From Luteimonas sp. MC1750 (lineage in GTDB: Bacteria; Pseudomonadota; Gammaproteobacteria; Xanthomonadales; Xanthomonadaceae), in contig NZ_CP067113.1 of NCBI RefSeq assembly GCF_016615955.1, positions 1,488,001 through 1,552,000 on the forward strand: a DNA stretch of 64,000 nucleotides, given 5' to 3'. The number at the start of each line of letters is the position of its first letter. Position 1 is the stretch's first letter. Below, in pieces: positions 44,031 to 52,764 of this stretch. The position numbers were made by a program, and so were the translations under genes. A model generated the notes under the pieces. That model was not told the origin of the DNA, ran no database searches, and saw only the letters and a list, made by a program, of their open reading frames with translations.

Positions 44031-44056
44031 AACCCGCGCCCCGGCGTGGGTTTTTC
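44031..44056 (+). terminator. Terminator-like hairpin in the ndk leader
   Basis: AACCCGCGCC and GGCGTGGGTT pair with one G-T wobble around a tiny loop and are followed by a run of five Ts. It lies between a TAGAAT (-10 like, 44004-44009) and the ndk start (44111). It could attenuate ndk or be a relic terminator. Confidence 0.5.
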
Positions 44057-44110
44057 CATGTTACCGTGTGCCTGCCTGGAAGGCCGGCACCTCATCCCGG
44101 AGACCTCCCC

Positions 44111-44536
44111 ATGGCGCTCGAGCGCACCCTGTCCATCATCAAGCCCGATGCCGTCGCCAAGAACGTCGTCGGTGAAATCTACTCCCGCTTCGAGAAGGCC
44201 GGCCTGAAGGTCGCCGCCGCGAAGATGAAGCAGCTCTCGCGCGCCGAGGCCGAAGGCTTCTACGCCGTGCACCGCGAGCGTCCGTTCTTCAACGCCCTGG
44301 TGGAGTTCATGATCAGCGGCCCGGTGATGATCCAGGTCCTGGAAGGCGAAGGCGCCGTCCTCAAGAACCGTGAACTGATGGGTGCGACCAACCCGAAGGA
44401 CGCCGAGGCCGGCACGATCCGCGCCGACTTCGCCGACTCGATCGATGCCAACGCCGTGCACGGCTCCGACGCCGCCGAGACCGCCGCCGTCGAGATCGCG
44501 TACTTCTTCCCGTCGACGGACGTCTACGCCCGTTGA
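44111..44536 (+). CDS. ndk: Nucleoside diphosphate kinase
   Basis: A 141-residue enzyme balancing nucleoside triphosphates by a ping-pong phosphate transfer. [20 protein letters not shown] starts the protein. The phosphohistidine is H117 in [20 protein letters not shown], and [20 protein letters not shown] is the conserved nucleotide loop. The ATG at 44111 is chosen because it gives the family N-terminus; the spacer GAGACCTCCCC offers only a weak GGAG-like site. The ndk-rlmN-pilF order is conserved in gammaproteobacteria. A structured repeat element follows. Confidence 0.97.
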   Translation: MALERTLSIIKPDAVAKNVVGEIYSRFEKAGLKVAAAKMKQLSRAEAEGFYAVHRERPFFNALVEFMISGPVMIQVLEGEGAVLKNRELMGATNPKDAEAGTIRADFADSIDANAVHGSDAAETAAVEIAYFFPSTDVYAR

Positions 44537-44542
44537 TTTTCC

Positions 44543-44671
44543 TGCCACGGATTTGCGCGGACAGACGCGGATAAGGCAAGAAAAGGAAGCAGGTGGGATG
44601 GCTTTGTGGTTCCCAACTGCTTCCTGCTCTATCCGCGTAAATATGCTCTTTGATCCGTGTGATCCGTGGCA
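44543..44671. repeat. 129-bp imperfect palindromic element between ndk and rlmN
   Basis: The ends TGCCACGGAT (44543-44552) and ATCCGTGGCA (44662-44671) are perfect inverted repeats. Nested pairs are ACGCGGATA/TATCCGCGT (44565-44573, 44630-44638) and GGAAGCAG/CTGCTTCC (44585-44592, 44617-44624). The whole can fold into one long arm with a small head loop near GGCTTTGTGG. The left and right halves also carry variants of GGATTTGCGCGGA and GATCCGTGTGATCCGTG. Its base composition is less GC-rich than its surroundings. It looks like a dispersed, non-coding miniature element. Confidence 0.78.
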
Positions 44672-44701
44672 AATGCTGTTGATCCTGACCCCAGAAGGCC
44701 C

Positions 44702-45856
44702 GTGACCGAAGCCACCACCAAGCAGAATCTCCTGGACCTCGACCGCACGGGGCTGGAGGACTTTTTCGCCGACGTGCTCGGCGAGAAGCGCTTCCGCGCG
44801 CACCAGGTGATGAAGTGGATCCACCATCGCCACGTCACCGATTTCGACGAGATGACCGACCTCGGCAAGGCGCTGCGCGCCAAGCTGCAGGAGCGGGCCG
44901 AGGTCGTCGTGCCCCATGTGCACTTCGACAAGGAGTCCGAGGACGGCACCCACAAGTGGCTGCTGGGCATGGATGGCAAGAACGCCATCGAGACGGTCTA
45001 CATCCCCGACAAGGGGCGCGGCACGCTGTGCGTCTCGTCGCAGGTGGGCTGCGCGCTCAACTGCACCTTCTGCTCCACCGCGACCCAGGGCTTCAACCGC
45101 AACCTGTCGACCGCCGAGATCATCGGCCAGGTCTGGGTGGCGGCGAAGCACCTCGGCAACATTCCCCACAAGCAGCGCCGCCTCACCAACGTGGTGATGA
45201 TGGGCATGGGCGAGCCGCTGGCGAACTTCGACAACGTCGTGCGCGCCATGAGCGTGATGCGCGACGACCTGGGCTATGGCCTGGCCAACAAGCGCGTGAC
45301 CCTTTCGACCGCCGGCATGGTGCCGATGATCGACCGCCTGGCCGAAGAGAGCGACGTGTCGCTGGCGGTGTCGCTGCATGCGCCCAACGATGCGCTGCGC
45401 ACCACGCTGGTGCCGCTCAACAAGAAGTACCCGATCGCCCAGCTGATGGAGGCCTGCGTGCGCTATGCGCTGCGCAAGAAGGGCGAGTCGGTCACCTTTG
45501 AGTACACCCTGATGAAGGGCGTCAACGACCAGCCGGAGCATGCGCTCGAACTGGTCCAGCTGCTGCGCGCGTTCGACCGCGCGGTGCAGATGAAGGACGC
45601 CGCCAAGATCAACCTGATCCCGTTCAACCCGTTCCCGGGCACGCGTTACGAGCGCCCGGACGACGCATCGATCCGCACGTTCCAGAAGCTGCTCAACAGC
45701 GCCGGGATGATCGCGCCGGTGCGTCGCACGCGCGGGGACGACATCGATGCCGCCTGCGGCCAGCTCAAGGGCCAGGTCGCCGACCGCACCCGCCGCCAGG
45801 CCGAGTTCCGCCGCAGCCTCGATGCGAGCGGGGAGGGCGTCCATGTCCGTCGCTAG
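44702..45856 (+). CDS. rlmN: Dual-specificity 23S rRNA/tRNA (adenine-C2) methyltransferase RlmN
   Basis: A 384-residue radical SAM enzyme methylating A2503 of 23S rRNA and A37 of some tRNAs. The cluster motif is CALNCTFC within [20 protein letters not shown]. The mechanistic cysteine near the C-terminus is visible in [29 protein letters not shown] and the SLHAPND block are also typical. I take GTG 44702, preceded by AGAAGG, because the in-frame GTG at 44666 lies inside the palindromic repeat element. The stop overlaps the pilF start by 14 bp. Confidence 0.95.
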   Translation: MTEATTKQNLLDLDRTGLEDFFADVLGEKRFRAHQVMKWIHHRHVTDFDEMTDLGKALRAKLQERAEVVVPHVHFDKESEDGTHKWLLGMDGKNAIETVYIPDKGRGTLCVSSQVGCALNCTFCSTATQGFNRNLSTAEIIGQVWVAAKHLGNIPHKQRRLTNVVMMGMGEPLANFDNVVRAMSVMRDDLGYGLANKRVTLSTAGMVPMIDRLAEESDVSLAVSLHAPNDALRTTLVPLNKKYPIAQLMEACVRYALRKKGESVTFEYTLMKGVNDQPEHALELVQLLRAFDRAVQMKDAAKINLIPFNPFPGTRYERPDDASIRTFQKLLNSAGMIAPVRRTRGDDIDAACGQLKGQVADRTRRQAEFRRSLDASGEGVHVRR

Positions 45857-46670
45857 GCTGGTCGCGTGCCTGCTGGCCGCGTCCGTGCTGCTGCCCGCCA
45901 CGGGTTGCTCGCGATTGAGCTTCATCAAACCGAGCGCCGAGCGCGGCAAGTCCGAACAGGTGGCGCCGTCCTACGACGTGAGCGGCAAGGGCGCTAGCGC
46001 GCGCTCCGGCGAAAACCCGCGCGCCCACCTGCTGCGCGGCGAGCAGGCGCTGCGCGAGGGCCGGGCCGCCGACGCCGAAGCCGAAGCGCGCAAGGCGCTG
46101 CGGATCGATGGCCGGAGCGAGCTCGCCTACACCCTGCTGGCGCTGTCCCTGGACCGCCAGGGCCGCACGGCCGACGCCGGTGAGCACTACGCCCGCGCCG
46201 CCGAACTGGCGCCGACGTCGGGTGCCGCATTGAACAACTACGGCAGCTGGCTCTGCCTCAACGGACGGGCAACCGAAGCGATGGGCTGGTTCGACCGCGC
46301 GCTGGCCGACCGTAGCTATGCCAGCCCCGCGTCCGCGCTCGCCAATGCGGGCGCCTGCGCGGTCGAGGGCGGCCAGCCGGGTCGGGCCGAACGCGACCTG
46401 CGCGCGGCGCTCGGCCTCGATCCGGTGAATGCCGTTGCGCTCGAGGCGCTCTCGCGGCATCTTTATGCACAGGGGGAGTACTTCGAGGCGCGCGCGTTCT
46501 CTCAGCGCCGCCTCGATGCGGGGCCGGCCTCGCCGGCCGCGATACGAATTGCGTCACAGATCGAGGAAAAGCTCGGCGACAAGGCTGCCGCCGCTCGTTA
46601 TGTTCAGCGTCTGCGGACGGAATTTCCGCACGCGCCAGCAAGGCTGCCCGGGGACAGCACTTCACGATGA
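45843..46670 (+). CDS. pilF: Type IV pilus biogenesis/stability lipoprotein PilF (PilW)
   Basis: A 275-residue TPR lipoprotein. The signal sequence ends in LLPATGC (C22), a lipobox. TPR repeats span about residues 58-230 ([60 protein letters not shown]). PilF carries the secretin PilQ to the outer membrane and helps it multimerise. The 14-bp overlap with rlmN and 4-bp overlap with rodZ show tight co-translation. Other pilus genes are not in the window, as is usual for this locus. Confidence 0.92.
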   Translation: MSVARLVACLLAASVLLPATGCSRLSFIKPSAERGKSEQVAPSYDVSGKGASARSGENPRAHLLRGEQALREGRAADAEAEARKALRIDGRSELAYTLLALSLDRQGRTADAGEHYARAAELAPTSGAALNNYGSWLCLNGRATEAMGWFDRALADRSYASPASALANAGACAVEGGQPGRAERDLRAALGLDPVNAVALEALSRHLYAQGEYFEARAFSQRRLDAGPASPAAIRIASQIEEKLGDKAAAARYVQRLRTEFPHAPARLPGDSTSR

Positions 46671-47488
46671 TGCCGTCAGACCACACCACGACCGACGCCA
46701 ATCATGGCTGCGGCACGCGTCTCCGTGCGGCCCGTGAGGCCGCGGGCCTTTCCATCCAGGACGTCGCCAGCCGGCTGAAGATGCCGGTGCGCGTGGTCGA
46801 ATCGCTCGAGGCGGAGGACTGGAGCCGGCTCGGCGCGCCGGTCTTCATCCGCGGACAGCTGCGCAGCTACGGGCGCCTGCTGGGACTCGCCACGGCGATG
46901 GTCCACGAGGCCTCCGGCGTCGCGCCGGTGCGCCCGGTGGAACTCACGCCGCGCACCTATGTACCGCGCATGCGCATCGTGGCCGAGCAGGCCGCCAGGC
47001 GCCTGGTCTACGTGGTGATCACCGCGGCGATCGCGCTGCCGGTGTGGCTGGCGACCCAGCCGCACCTGGCGCCGCAGGACACCGTCTCCGGCTCGCTCGA
47101 CGTCCCGGTCGGGATCCAGGGCGCGCCGGAAGCCGCCCGCGGCCCGACCGCGCTGGTGGCCTCGATGGCGCCGGTCAGCCAGCGCCAGCCGGCGCAGCCG
47201 CTGCCGGCACACACCGCAGCAGCGCCGGCGCTGGAACTCCAGCTGTCGGCCGACAGCTGGGTCGAAGTGATGACCCCCGATGGCCGGGTGCTCGAACAGA
47301 GCCTGCTGCCTGCGGGCGAGATCCGCGGCTTCGCCGCGGGCGAGGTGGGTGCGGTCGTGCTCGGCAATGCCGGCGCCGTCGACGTGCGCACCCATGGCGT
47401 CGAGCAGGACCTGGCGCCCTACCTGCGGGCGAACGTCGCCCGGTTTACGGTATCCTCTGACGGTTCGCTCGCGCCCGCCGGCCACTGA
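46667..47488 (+). CDS. rodZ: RodZ-like cytoskeletal membrane protein
   Basis: A 273-residue protein with the RodZ layout: cytoplasmic helix-turn-helix (RLRAAREAAGLSIQDVASRL to IRGQLRSYGRLLGL, residues 18-74), one membrane helix (about 113-130), a Pro/Ala-rich linker and a periplasmic DUF4115 domain (LELQLSADSWVEVMTPDGRV, LPAGEIRGFAAGEVGAVVLG). In E. coli RodZ links MreB to the elongation machinery. It overlaps pilF by 4 bp. The genes that follow it in E. coli (ispG, hisS) are absent; a hairpin and yfgM come next. Confidence 0.9.
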   Translation: MMPSDHTTTDANHGCGTRLRAAREAAGLSIQDVASRLKMPVRVVESLEAEDWSRLGAPVFIRGQLRSYGRLLGLATAMVHEASGVAPVRPVELTPRTYVPRMRIVAEQAARRLVYVVITAAIALPVWLATQPHLAPQDTVSGSLDVPVGIQGAPEAARGPTALVASMAPVSQRQPAQPLPAHTAAAPALELQLSADSWVEVMTPDGRVLEQSLLPAGEIRGFAAGEVGAVVLGNAGAVDVRTHGVEQDLAPYLRANVARFTVSSDGSLAPAGH

Positions 47489-47541
47489 GCCCGGCGCAGC
47501 GGCTGCGATGGCCCCTCACGGGGCCCCGCGCGTGAAACCGG

Positions 47542-47568
47542 CGGCCCGCTCGCGGGCCGTTCCCTTTC
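47542..47568 (+). terminator. Hairpin with T-rich tail after rodZ
   Basis: CGGCCCG-CTCG-CGGGCCG is a perfect seven-pair stem followed by TTCCCTTT. A second possible stem GGCCCCTCACGGGGCC lies just upstream (47512-47527). Together they probably end the rlmN-pilF-rodZ transcript before yfgM. Confidence 0.55.
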
Positions 47569-47619
47569 CGGTGTCCGCCCGCCACCCGGCGGCGCGGCGC
47601 CCAGCATGATCGGAAGAAC

Positions 47620-48264
47620 ATGGCAGTAGACGAGTTGCTCGACGAGCACGAACAGGGCGAACGCGTACGCCAGTGGATCCGTGAGAACGCCCTCGGGGTC
47701 GTCGGGGGCATCGCCGTCGCGCTGGTCCTCGTCTACGGCTGGGGCAGGTGGCAGGACCATCTGCAGGGCAAGCGCATCGAGACCGGCGCGGCCTATGCCA
47801 CCTTCAACGAGCGCGTGGCCGCGGGTGACCTGGAAGAGGCGCGCGCGCTGGCCGGTTCGGCCGGGCTCGAGGAGGGCGTCTACGCCAGCCTCGTGCCGCT
47901 GGACCTCGCGGCCGCCCAGGTCGGTGCCGGCGACACTGAAGCGGCAATCGCGACCCTGTCCGACGCCCGCGAAGCCGACCCCGCGCTCGGTCCGGTGATC
48001 GCGCGCCGCCTGGCCGTGCTGCTGGTCGATGCGGGCCGCACCGACGAGGCCCTGGCGGCGCTTGGCGACGCACGTGATGCCGGCAGCCTCGAGATCCGGG
48101 GCGACGCGGAACGCGCCGCGGGTCGCCTGGAGCAGGCACGCGAGGCGTATACGGCCGCGCTCGCGGCGCTCGACGAAGCCGCGCCGCAGCGCGGCCTGCT
48201 GCAGATCAAGCTGATCGATGCCGGCGGCACGCCTGCCGGCGACGACGGGGAGCAAGCCCGATGA
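47620..48264 (+). CDS. yfgM: YfgM-type membrane-anchored TPR protein
   Basis: A 214-residue protein with a short charged cytoplasmic N-terminus (MAVDELLDEHEQGERVRQWI), one membrane helix (about residues 24-41) and a periplasmic TPR region (about 70-200). It matches YfgM (DUF2133), which associates with the SecYEG translocon and chaperone PpiD and helps hand over exported proteins. The C-terminus overlaps bamB by four bases, so envelope chaperoning and outer-membrane assembly genes are coupled. The position between rodZ and bamB supports the call. Confidence 0.93.
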   Translation: MAVDELLDEHEQGERVRQWIRENALGVVGGIAVALVLVYGWGRWQDHLQGKRIETGAAYATFNERVAAGDLEEARALAGSAGLEEGVYASLVPLDLAAAQVGAGDTEAAIATLSDAREADPALGPVIARRLAVLLVDAGRTDEALAALGDARDAGSLEIRGDAERAAGRLEQAREAYTAALAALDEAAPQRGLLQIKLIDAGGTPAGDDGEQAR

Positions 48265-49460
48265 CCGCACACATGTCCGAATCCCGCCGTCCCGCCCAGA
48301 TCGCCTTGCGCGCCGTGGTGGTGCTCGCCTGCCTGGCCGCGCTGACCGGCTGCGGCACCGTGCGCGGATGGTTCTCCGGCAAGGACAAGGTCGACACCGG
48401 CCCGGCCAAGCTGGTCGAGTTCCAGGCCTCGGCCACGCCTCAGCGCCTGTGGACCGCCAGCGCCGGCAAGGGCGACGGCAGCACCGGCGTGCGCCAGGGT
48501 CCGTTCATCGCCGACGGCGTGGTCTACGCCGCGTCGGTCGAAGGCGGCGTGCGCGCGTTCGACCTGCAGAGCGGTCGCAGCCTCTGGCGCCACGAGTCGG
48601 ACCTGCGCCTGGCGGGCGGCCCTGGCGCCGGCGACGGCCTGGTCGTGGCCGGCTCGCTGGACGGCGAAGTGGTGGCCCTGGACGCCGCCACCGGCGCCCC
48701 GCGCTGGACCGCGAACGTGCCCAACGAGGTCATCGCGCGCCCTGCGGTCGGCCAGGGCCTGGTGGTGGTGCGCTCTAACGACGGCCGCGTCACCGCGTTC
48801 GACGCGGCCTCGGGCGCGCGCCGCTGGTTCTGGACCGAGGAACTTCCCACCCTGACCGTGCGCGGCAATGCCGCGGTCACGCTCGCCCCGGGCTACGCCT
48901 TCGTCGGCACCGACGAGGGTGACCTGGTGGCGCTGTCGCTTGCCGACGGTCGCCTGCTCTGGGAACAGCCGGTCGCCCTGCCGGAAGGCCGCACCGAGCT
49001 CGAGCGCATGGCGGACATCGACGGCGCGCCGGTGGTCGACGGCCCGGCGGTCATCGCCAGCAGCTACCGGAACCGCACGATGGCCTTCGAAGGTCCGTCC
49101 GGCCGGCCGCTCTGGGCCGCCGAGAGTGGCGGTGCAGGCAGCGTCGGCGTGGCCGACGACCGCGTCGTGGTCAGCGATGCCGCCGGCACCGTGTGGGCGA
49201 TCGACAAGTACGTCGGCACGTCCTACTGGCAGCAGCCGGCTCTGGCGCGCCGCATCCTGAGCCCGGCGGTGGTGCAGGGCGCCTATGCCGTGGTCGGCGA
49301 CCTCGATGGCTACCTGCACTGGATGCGCCTGCTCGATGGCGAGTTCGCCGCGCGCACGCGCGCCGGGCGCTCGGCGATCGCTGGGCATCCGGTGGTGGCC
49401 GACGGCGTGCTGGTGGTCCAGAACGTCGACGGCGACCTCAGCGCCTGGCGCATCGACTGA
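48261..49460 (+). CDS. bamB: Outer membrane protein assembly factor BamB
   Basis: A 399-residue lipoprotein with an eight-bladed PQQ-type beta-propeller. The signal sequence ends in LAALTGC (C31). Blade motifs recur: [60 protein letters not shown] and [16 protein letters not shown]. BamB supports BamA in inserting beta-barrels. The first ATG (48261) overlaps yfgM; a start at MSESRRP four codons later is also possible. It lies 20 bp before der. Confidence 0.94.
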   Translation: MTAHMSESRRPAQIALRAVVVLACLAALTGCGTVRGWFSGKDKVDTGPAKLVEFQASATPQRLWTASAGKGDGSTGVRQGPFIADGVVYAASVEGGVRAFDLQSGRSLWRHESDLRLAGGPGAGDGLVVAGSLDGEVVALDAATGAPRWTANVPNEVIARPAVGQGLVVVRSNDGRVTAFDAASGARRWFWTEELPTLTVRGNAAVTLAPGYAFVGTDEGDLVALSLADGRLLWEQPVALPEGRTELERMADIDGAPVVDGPAVIASSYRNRTMAFEGPSGRPLWAAESGGAGSVGVADDRVVVSDAAGTVWAIDKYVGTSYWQQPALARRILSPAVVQGAYAVVGDLDGYLHWMRLLDGEFAARTRAGRSAIAGHPVVADGVLVVQNVDGDLSAWRID

Positions 49461-49480
49461 GTTCCAGGGCACCACATCGC

Positions 49481-50896
49481 ATGCTTCCCCTGGTCGCCCT
49501 GGTGGGCCGTCCCAACGTCGGCAAGTCGACGCTCTTCAATGCGCTCACGCGCACGCGTGACGCGCTGGTGCACGACCAGCCCGGCGTCACCCGCGACCGT
49601 CATTACGGCGTCTGCCGGCTCGCCGAGGACCGGCCCTTTGCCCTGGTCGATACCGGCGGCATCGCCGATGGCGGCGTGCACCTGGTCGCCGGCAACCTGG
49701 CCGGCGCCACCGCGCGCCAGGCCCGCGCAGGCGCGGACGAGGCCGACCTGGTGCTGTTCGTGGTCGACGGCCGCGAGGGACCCTCGACGGTCGACGACGA
49801 GATCCTGGCCTGGCTGCGCAAGTCCGACAAGCCCGTGTTCCTGGTGGTGAACAAGACGGACGGCGTCGACGCCCGGGCCGCGCTCGCGGAGTTCGCCCAC
49901 TACGGCATCCGCGACGTGGTGCCGGTGTCCTCGGCGCACCGCCAGGGCATCGACGACCTGGTCGACGAGGTCCTCGGGCGGCTGCCCGAACAGGGGGCGA
50001 CCGAGGCGCTCGACAACGATCCCGACCGCATCCGCATCGCCTTCGTGGGGCGCCCGAACGTCGGCAAGTCGACCCTGGTCAACCGGATCCTCGGTGAGGA
50101 GCGGATGATCGCTTCCGAGGTTGCCGGGACCACGCGCGACTCGATTTCCGCCGACCTGGAACGCGACGGGCGCCTGTACCGGCTGGTGGACACCGCCGGC
50201 ATCCGCCGCAAGTCGCGGGTCGACGAGGCGGTGGAGACGTTCTCGATCATCCAGACCCTGGAGTCGATCGAACATTGCCAGGTCGCGGTGGTGATGATCG
50301 ACGCCCGCGAAGGCGTGACCGACCAGGACGCCAGCGTGCTCGGCGCCGTGCTCGACGCCGGCCGTGCGCTGGTCATCGCCGTCAACAAGTGGGACGGCCT
50401 GGACACCTACCAGCGCGAGCAGGTCGAGGCGCTGCTGTCGCGCAAGCTGGCCTTCGTGCCGTGGGCGGAGGCGGTGCGCATCAGCGCGCTGCACGGCTCC
50501 GGGCTGCGCGAACTGTTCAAGGCCATCCACCGCGCGCATGGCTCGGCCACCCGCAGCTTCAGCACCGCGGACGTCACCCGCGCGATCGAGATCGCGGTCG
50601 AGGCCAACCCGCCTCCGGTGGTCCGTGGCCACGCCGCCAAGCTGCGCTTCGCGCACCCGGGCGGCGAAAGTCCGCCGACGATGATCGTGCACGGCACCCG
50701 GCTGCGCACGCTGTCGGACAGCTACAAGCGCTATCTCGAGAACTTCTTCCGCAAGCGCTTCAAGCTGGTGGGAACGCCGGTGCGCTTCGTCTTCAAGGAA
50801 GGCGAGAATCCCTACAAGGACAAGGTCAACGTGCTGTCCCAGCGCCAGGTGGCCAAGAAGAAGCGCCTGATCCGCCACGCCAAGCGCGGGAAGTGA
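49481..50896 (+). CDS. der: Ribosome-assembly GTPase Der (EngA)
   Basis: A 471-residue protein with two tandem GTPase domains, unique to Der. G1 loops are [14 protein letters not shown] (residues 9-22) and [14 protein letters not shown] in domain 2. The G3 motifs are DTGGI and DTAGI, and the G4 motifs NKTD and NKWD. The C-terminal KH-like domain ends in basic [13 protein letters not shown]. Der is essential for 50S subunit assembly. The start at 49481 gives [17 protein letters not shown]. Its stop overlaps the GTG start of mobA (GTGA). Confidence 0.97.
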   Translation: MLPLVALVGRPNVGKSTLFNALTRTRDALVHDQPGVTRDRHYGVCRLAEDRPFALVDTGGIADGGVHLVAGNLAGATARQARAGADEADLVLFVVDGREGPSTVDDEILAWLRKSDKPVFLVVNKTDGVDARAALAEFAHYGIRDVVPVSSAHRQGIDDLVDEVLGRLPEQGATEALDNDPDRIRIAFVGRPNVGKSTLVNRILGEERMIASEVAGTTRDSISADLERDGRLYRLVDTAGIRRKSRVDEAVETFSIIQTLESIEHCQVAVVMIDAREGVTDQDASVLGAVLDAGRALVIAVNKWDGLDTYQREQVEALLSRKLAFVPWAEAVRISALHGSGLRELFKAIHRAHGSATRSFSTADVTRAIEIAVEANPPPVVRGHAAKLRFAHPGGESPPTMIVHGTRLRTLSDSYKRYLENFFRKRFKLVGTPVRFVFKEGENPYKDKVNVLSQRQVAKKKRLIRHAKRGK

Positions 50897-51489
50897 ACGG
50901 CGGGGCGACCACGCTCGGGCTGCTGGCTGGCGGGCGCGCGACGCGCCTGGGCGGCCTCGACAAGGCCTGGCTGCAGCGCGGCGGGGTGCCGCAGGTCCTG
51001 CGCCTGGCCGCGCGGGTCAGCGACGAAGTCGACGCCGTCCTCGTCTCGGCCAATCGCGAACTGGAGCGTTACGCGGAACACGCGCTGGCGGCCGTGCCTG
51101 ACCGTCGCACCGATCTCGGCCCGCTCGGCGGGCTCGACGCGCTCGCCCAGGCCTGCGCCACGCCCTGGCTGCTCACGCTCCCGGTGGACCTGGTCTCGGT
51201 CAACGACTGCCTGCTGCGCAGCCTGCGCGCCGCGGGCGAGGCCGGCGCCTGGGCCGAGGACGACGACGGCCGCCAGCCGCTGGTGGCGCTGTGGGACGTG
51301 GCGGGCCTGCGACGAGCCTTGCCGGCGTCGCTGGACTCCGGCGATCTGTCGGTCCGTACCCTGCAAAGCCGACTCCACATGCGCGGCGTGCGCTTTGCCG
51401 GCCTGCGCTTCGGCAACCTCAACACCCCGGACGATCTCGCCGCCGCCGGCTTCACGACGGGCGGGCCCGGTCCCCTTGGCGTAGGGTAG
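50893..51489 (+). CDS. mobA: Molybdenum cofactor guanylyltransferase
   Basis: A 198-residue MobA-type nucleotidyltransferase attaching GMP to molybdopterin. The N-terminal nucleotide loop [20 protein letters not shown] is diagnostic. [15 protein letters not shown] and [12 protein letters not shown] (metal-binding Asp) follow, and the C-terminal [12 protein letters not shown] closes the fold. The start is GTG 50893, overlapping the der stop by four bases; a longer frame inside der is a shadow. MsrP in this window uses molybdopterin without guanine, so MobA must serve another molybdoenzyme elsewhere. The gene lies beside moeB. Confidence 0.9.
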   Translation: MNGGATTLGLLAGGRATRLGGLDKAWLQRGGVPQVLRLAARVSDEVDAVLVSANRELERYAEHALAAVPDRRTDLGPLGGLDALAQACATPWLLTLPVDLVSVNDCLLRSLRAAGEAGAWAEDDDGRQPLVALWDVAGLRRALPASLDSGDLSVRTLQSRLHMRGVRFAGLRFGNLNTPDDLAAAGFTTGGPGPLGVG

Positions 51490-51534
51490 GGCCACCTCGG
51501 GTTGGCCACAGTCGGCGGGAATCGGGTGGTGGCG

Positions 51535-51549
51535 GATAATCGCGGCATG
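51535..51549 (+). promoter_or_regulatory. -10 box abutting the moeB start (leaderless transcript candidate)
   Basis: GATAAT (51535-51540) is followed by six bases and the ATG at 51547, the same geometry as at nfuA. No Shine-Dalgarno sequence is present in the gap. The -35 region is poor. Confidence 0.42.
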
Positions 51550-52689
51550 CCTGCAACAGAAATCACTCCGCGCGAAGCGCATCGACGCCTCGAAGGTACC
51601 GGCACCGTGCTGGTCGACGTGCGCGAGGACCACGAGCGCGAGACCGGCATGGCCGAGGGCGCCCGCGGCATCGCGCGCGACGAGCTCGAGCGCGAGCCTG
51701 CCTTCCACTTCCACGACCGCGAGCAGGAGCTGGTGCTGATCTGCCAGACCGGCGGGCGCTCGATGCTGGCGGTGGAGGCACTGCAGCGCCAGGGCTACCG
51801 CAACGTGGCGTCGGTGCGCGGCGGCACCCTGCGCTGGATCGCCGACGGCCTGCCGATGGCGCGCCCGGACCCGTCGGCCGCACCGCGCGACGAGGACTTC
51901 CACCAGCGCTACTCGCGCCACCTGCTGCTGCCGGAGATCGGCATGCGCGGGCAGAAGCGCCTGCAGGCGTCGCGCGTGCTCATGCTGGGCGCCGGCGGGC
52001 TGGGCTCGCCGGCGGCCTTCTACCTGGCCGCGGCCGGCGTGGGCGAGCTGCGCATCGCCGACGACGACGTGGTCGAACGCAGCAACCTGCAGCGCCAGAT
52101 CCTGCATGCCGACGCCGACATCGGCATGCGCAAGGTCGACTCGGCCGAGGTGCGGCTGTCCGCGCTCAATCCCCGCCTGAAGATCGATGCGGTTCCGGAG
52201 CGGGTCACGTCGGCCAACGTCGATCGGCTGATGGAGGGTGTCGACGTGGTGGTCGACGGCGCCGACAACTTCCCCGTGCGCTACCTGCTCAACGACGCCT
52301 GCGTGCGCCACGCCGTGCCCCTGGTCCATGGCGCCGTGCACCGGTTCGAAGGCCAGGTGAGCGTGTTCGACGCCGGACGCCACCGCGGCACGGCGCCGTG
52401 CTATCGCTGCCTGTTTCCGGAACCGCCGCCGGCCGAGGCCGCGCCCAACTGCAGCGAGGCCGGCGTGCTCGGCGTGCTGCCGGGCGTGGTGGGGATGCTG
52501 CAGGCCACCGAGGCGCTGAAGCTGCTGCTGCACATCGGCGAGCCGCTGCGCGGCCGGCTGCTGCACTTCGACGCGCTGCGCATGCAGTTCCGCGAGACCC
52601 GGCTGACGCCGGATCCGGCATGCCCGGTGTGCGCGCCCGGCATCGAGTTCCCCGGCTACATCGACTACGCGGCGTTCTGCGCCGGCTGA
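51547..52689 (+). CDS. moeB: Rhodanese-MoeB fusion (sulfur carrier adenylyltransferase)
   Basis: A 380-residue fusion. The N-terminal rhodanese domain (about residues 1-105) has its persulfide cysteine C66 in LICQTGGRS. The E1-like ThiF/MoeB domain follows: RYSRHLLLPEIGMRGQKRLQ, the ATP loop MLGAGGLGSPAAFYLAAAGV, DDDVVERSNLQRQILH, DGADNFPVRYLLND, and zinc cysteines CYRC and CPVC. It would adenylate MoaD or ThiS and load sulfur, with the rhodanese domain acting as sulfur donor. Eukaryotic MOCS3 has these domains in the opposite order. The start at MPATEIT is chosen over a 45-base upstream GTG-like extension. Confidence 0.9.
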   Translation: MPATEITPREAHRRLEGTGTVLVDVREDHERETGMAEGARGIARDELEREPAFHFHDREQELVLICQTGGRSMLAVEALQRQGYRNVASVRGGTLRWIADGLPMARPDPSAAPRDEDFHQRYSRHLLLPEIGMRGQKRLQASRVLMLGAGGLGSPAAFYLAAAGVGELRIADDDVVERSNLQRQILHADADIGMRKVDSAEVRLSALNPRLKIDAVPERVTSANVDRLMEGVDVVVDGADNFPVRYLLNDACVRHAVPLVHGAVHRFEGQVSVFDAGRHRGTAPCYRCLFPEPPPAEAAPNCSEAGVLGVLPGVVGMLQATEALKLLLHIGEPLRGRLLHFDALRMQFRETRLTPDPACPVCAPGIEFPGYIDYAAFCAG

Positions 52690-52764
52690 GGGCGTGTCCT
52701 GCGCGTGAGCGTGGCGCGCCCGGGCCTCGGCTAGTCTTCCCGCTCCAGGGGCAAGGAGACCGGC

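Noticed and set aside
44537..44701. Possible small protein gene in the structured repeat
   Set aside because: No frame with a ribosome site and reasonable composition. The inverted arms explain the sequence better.
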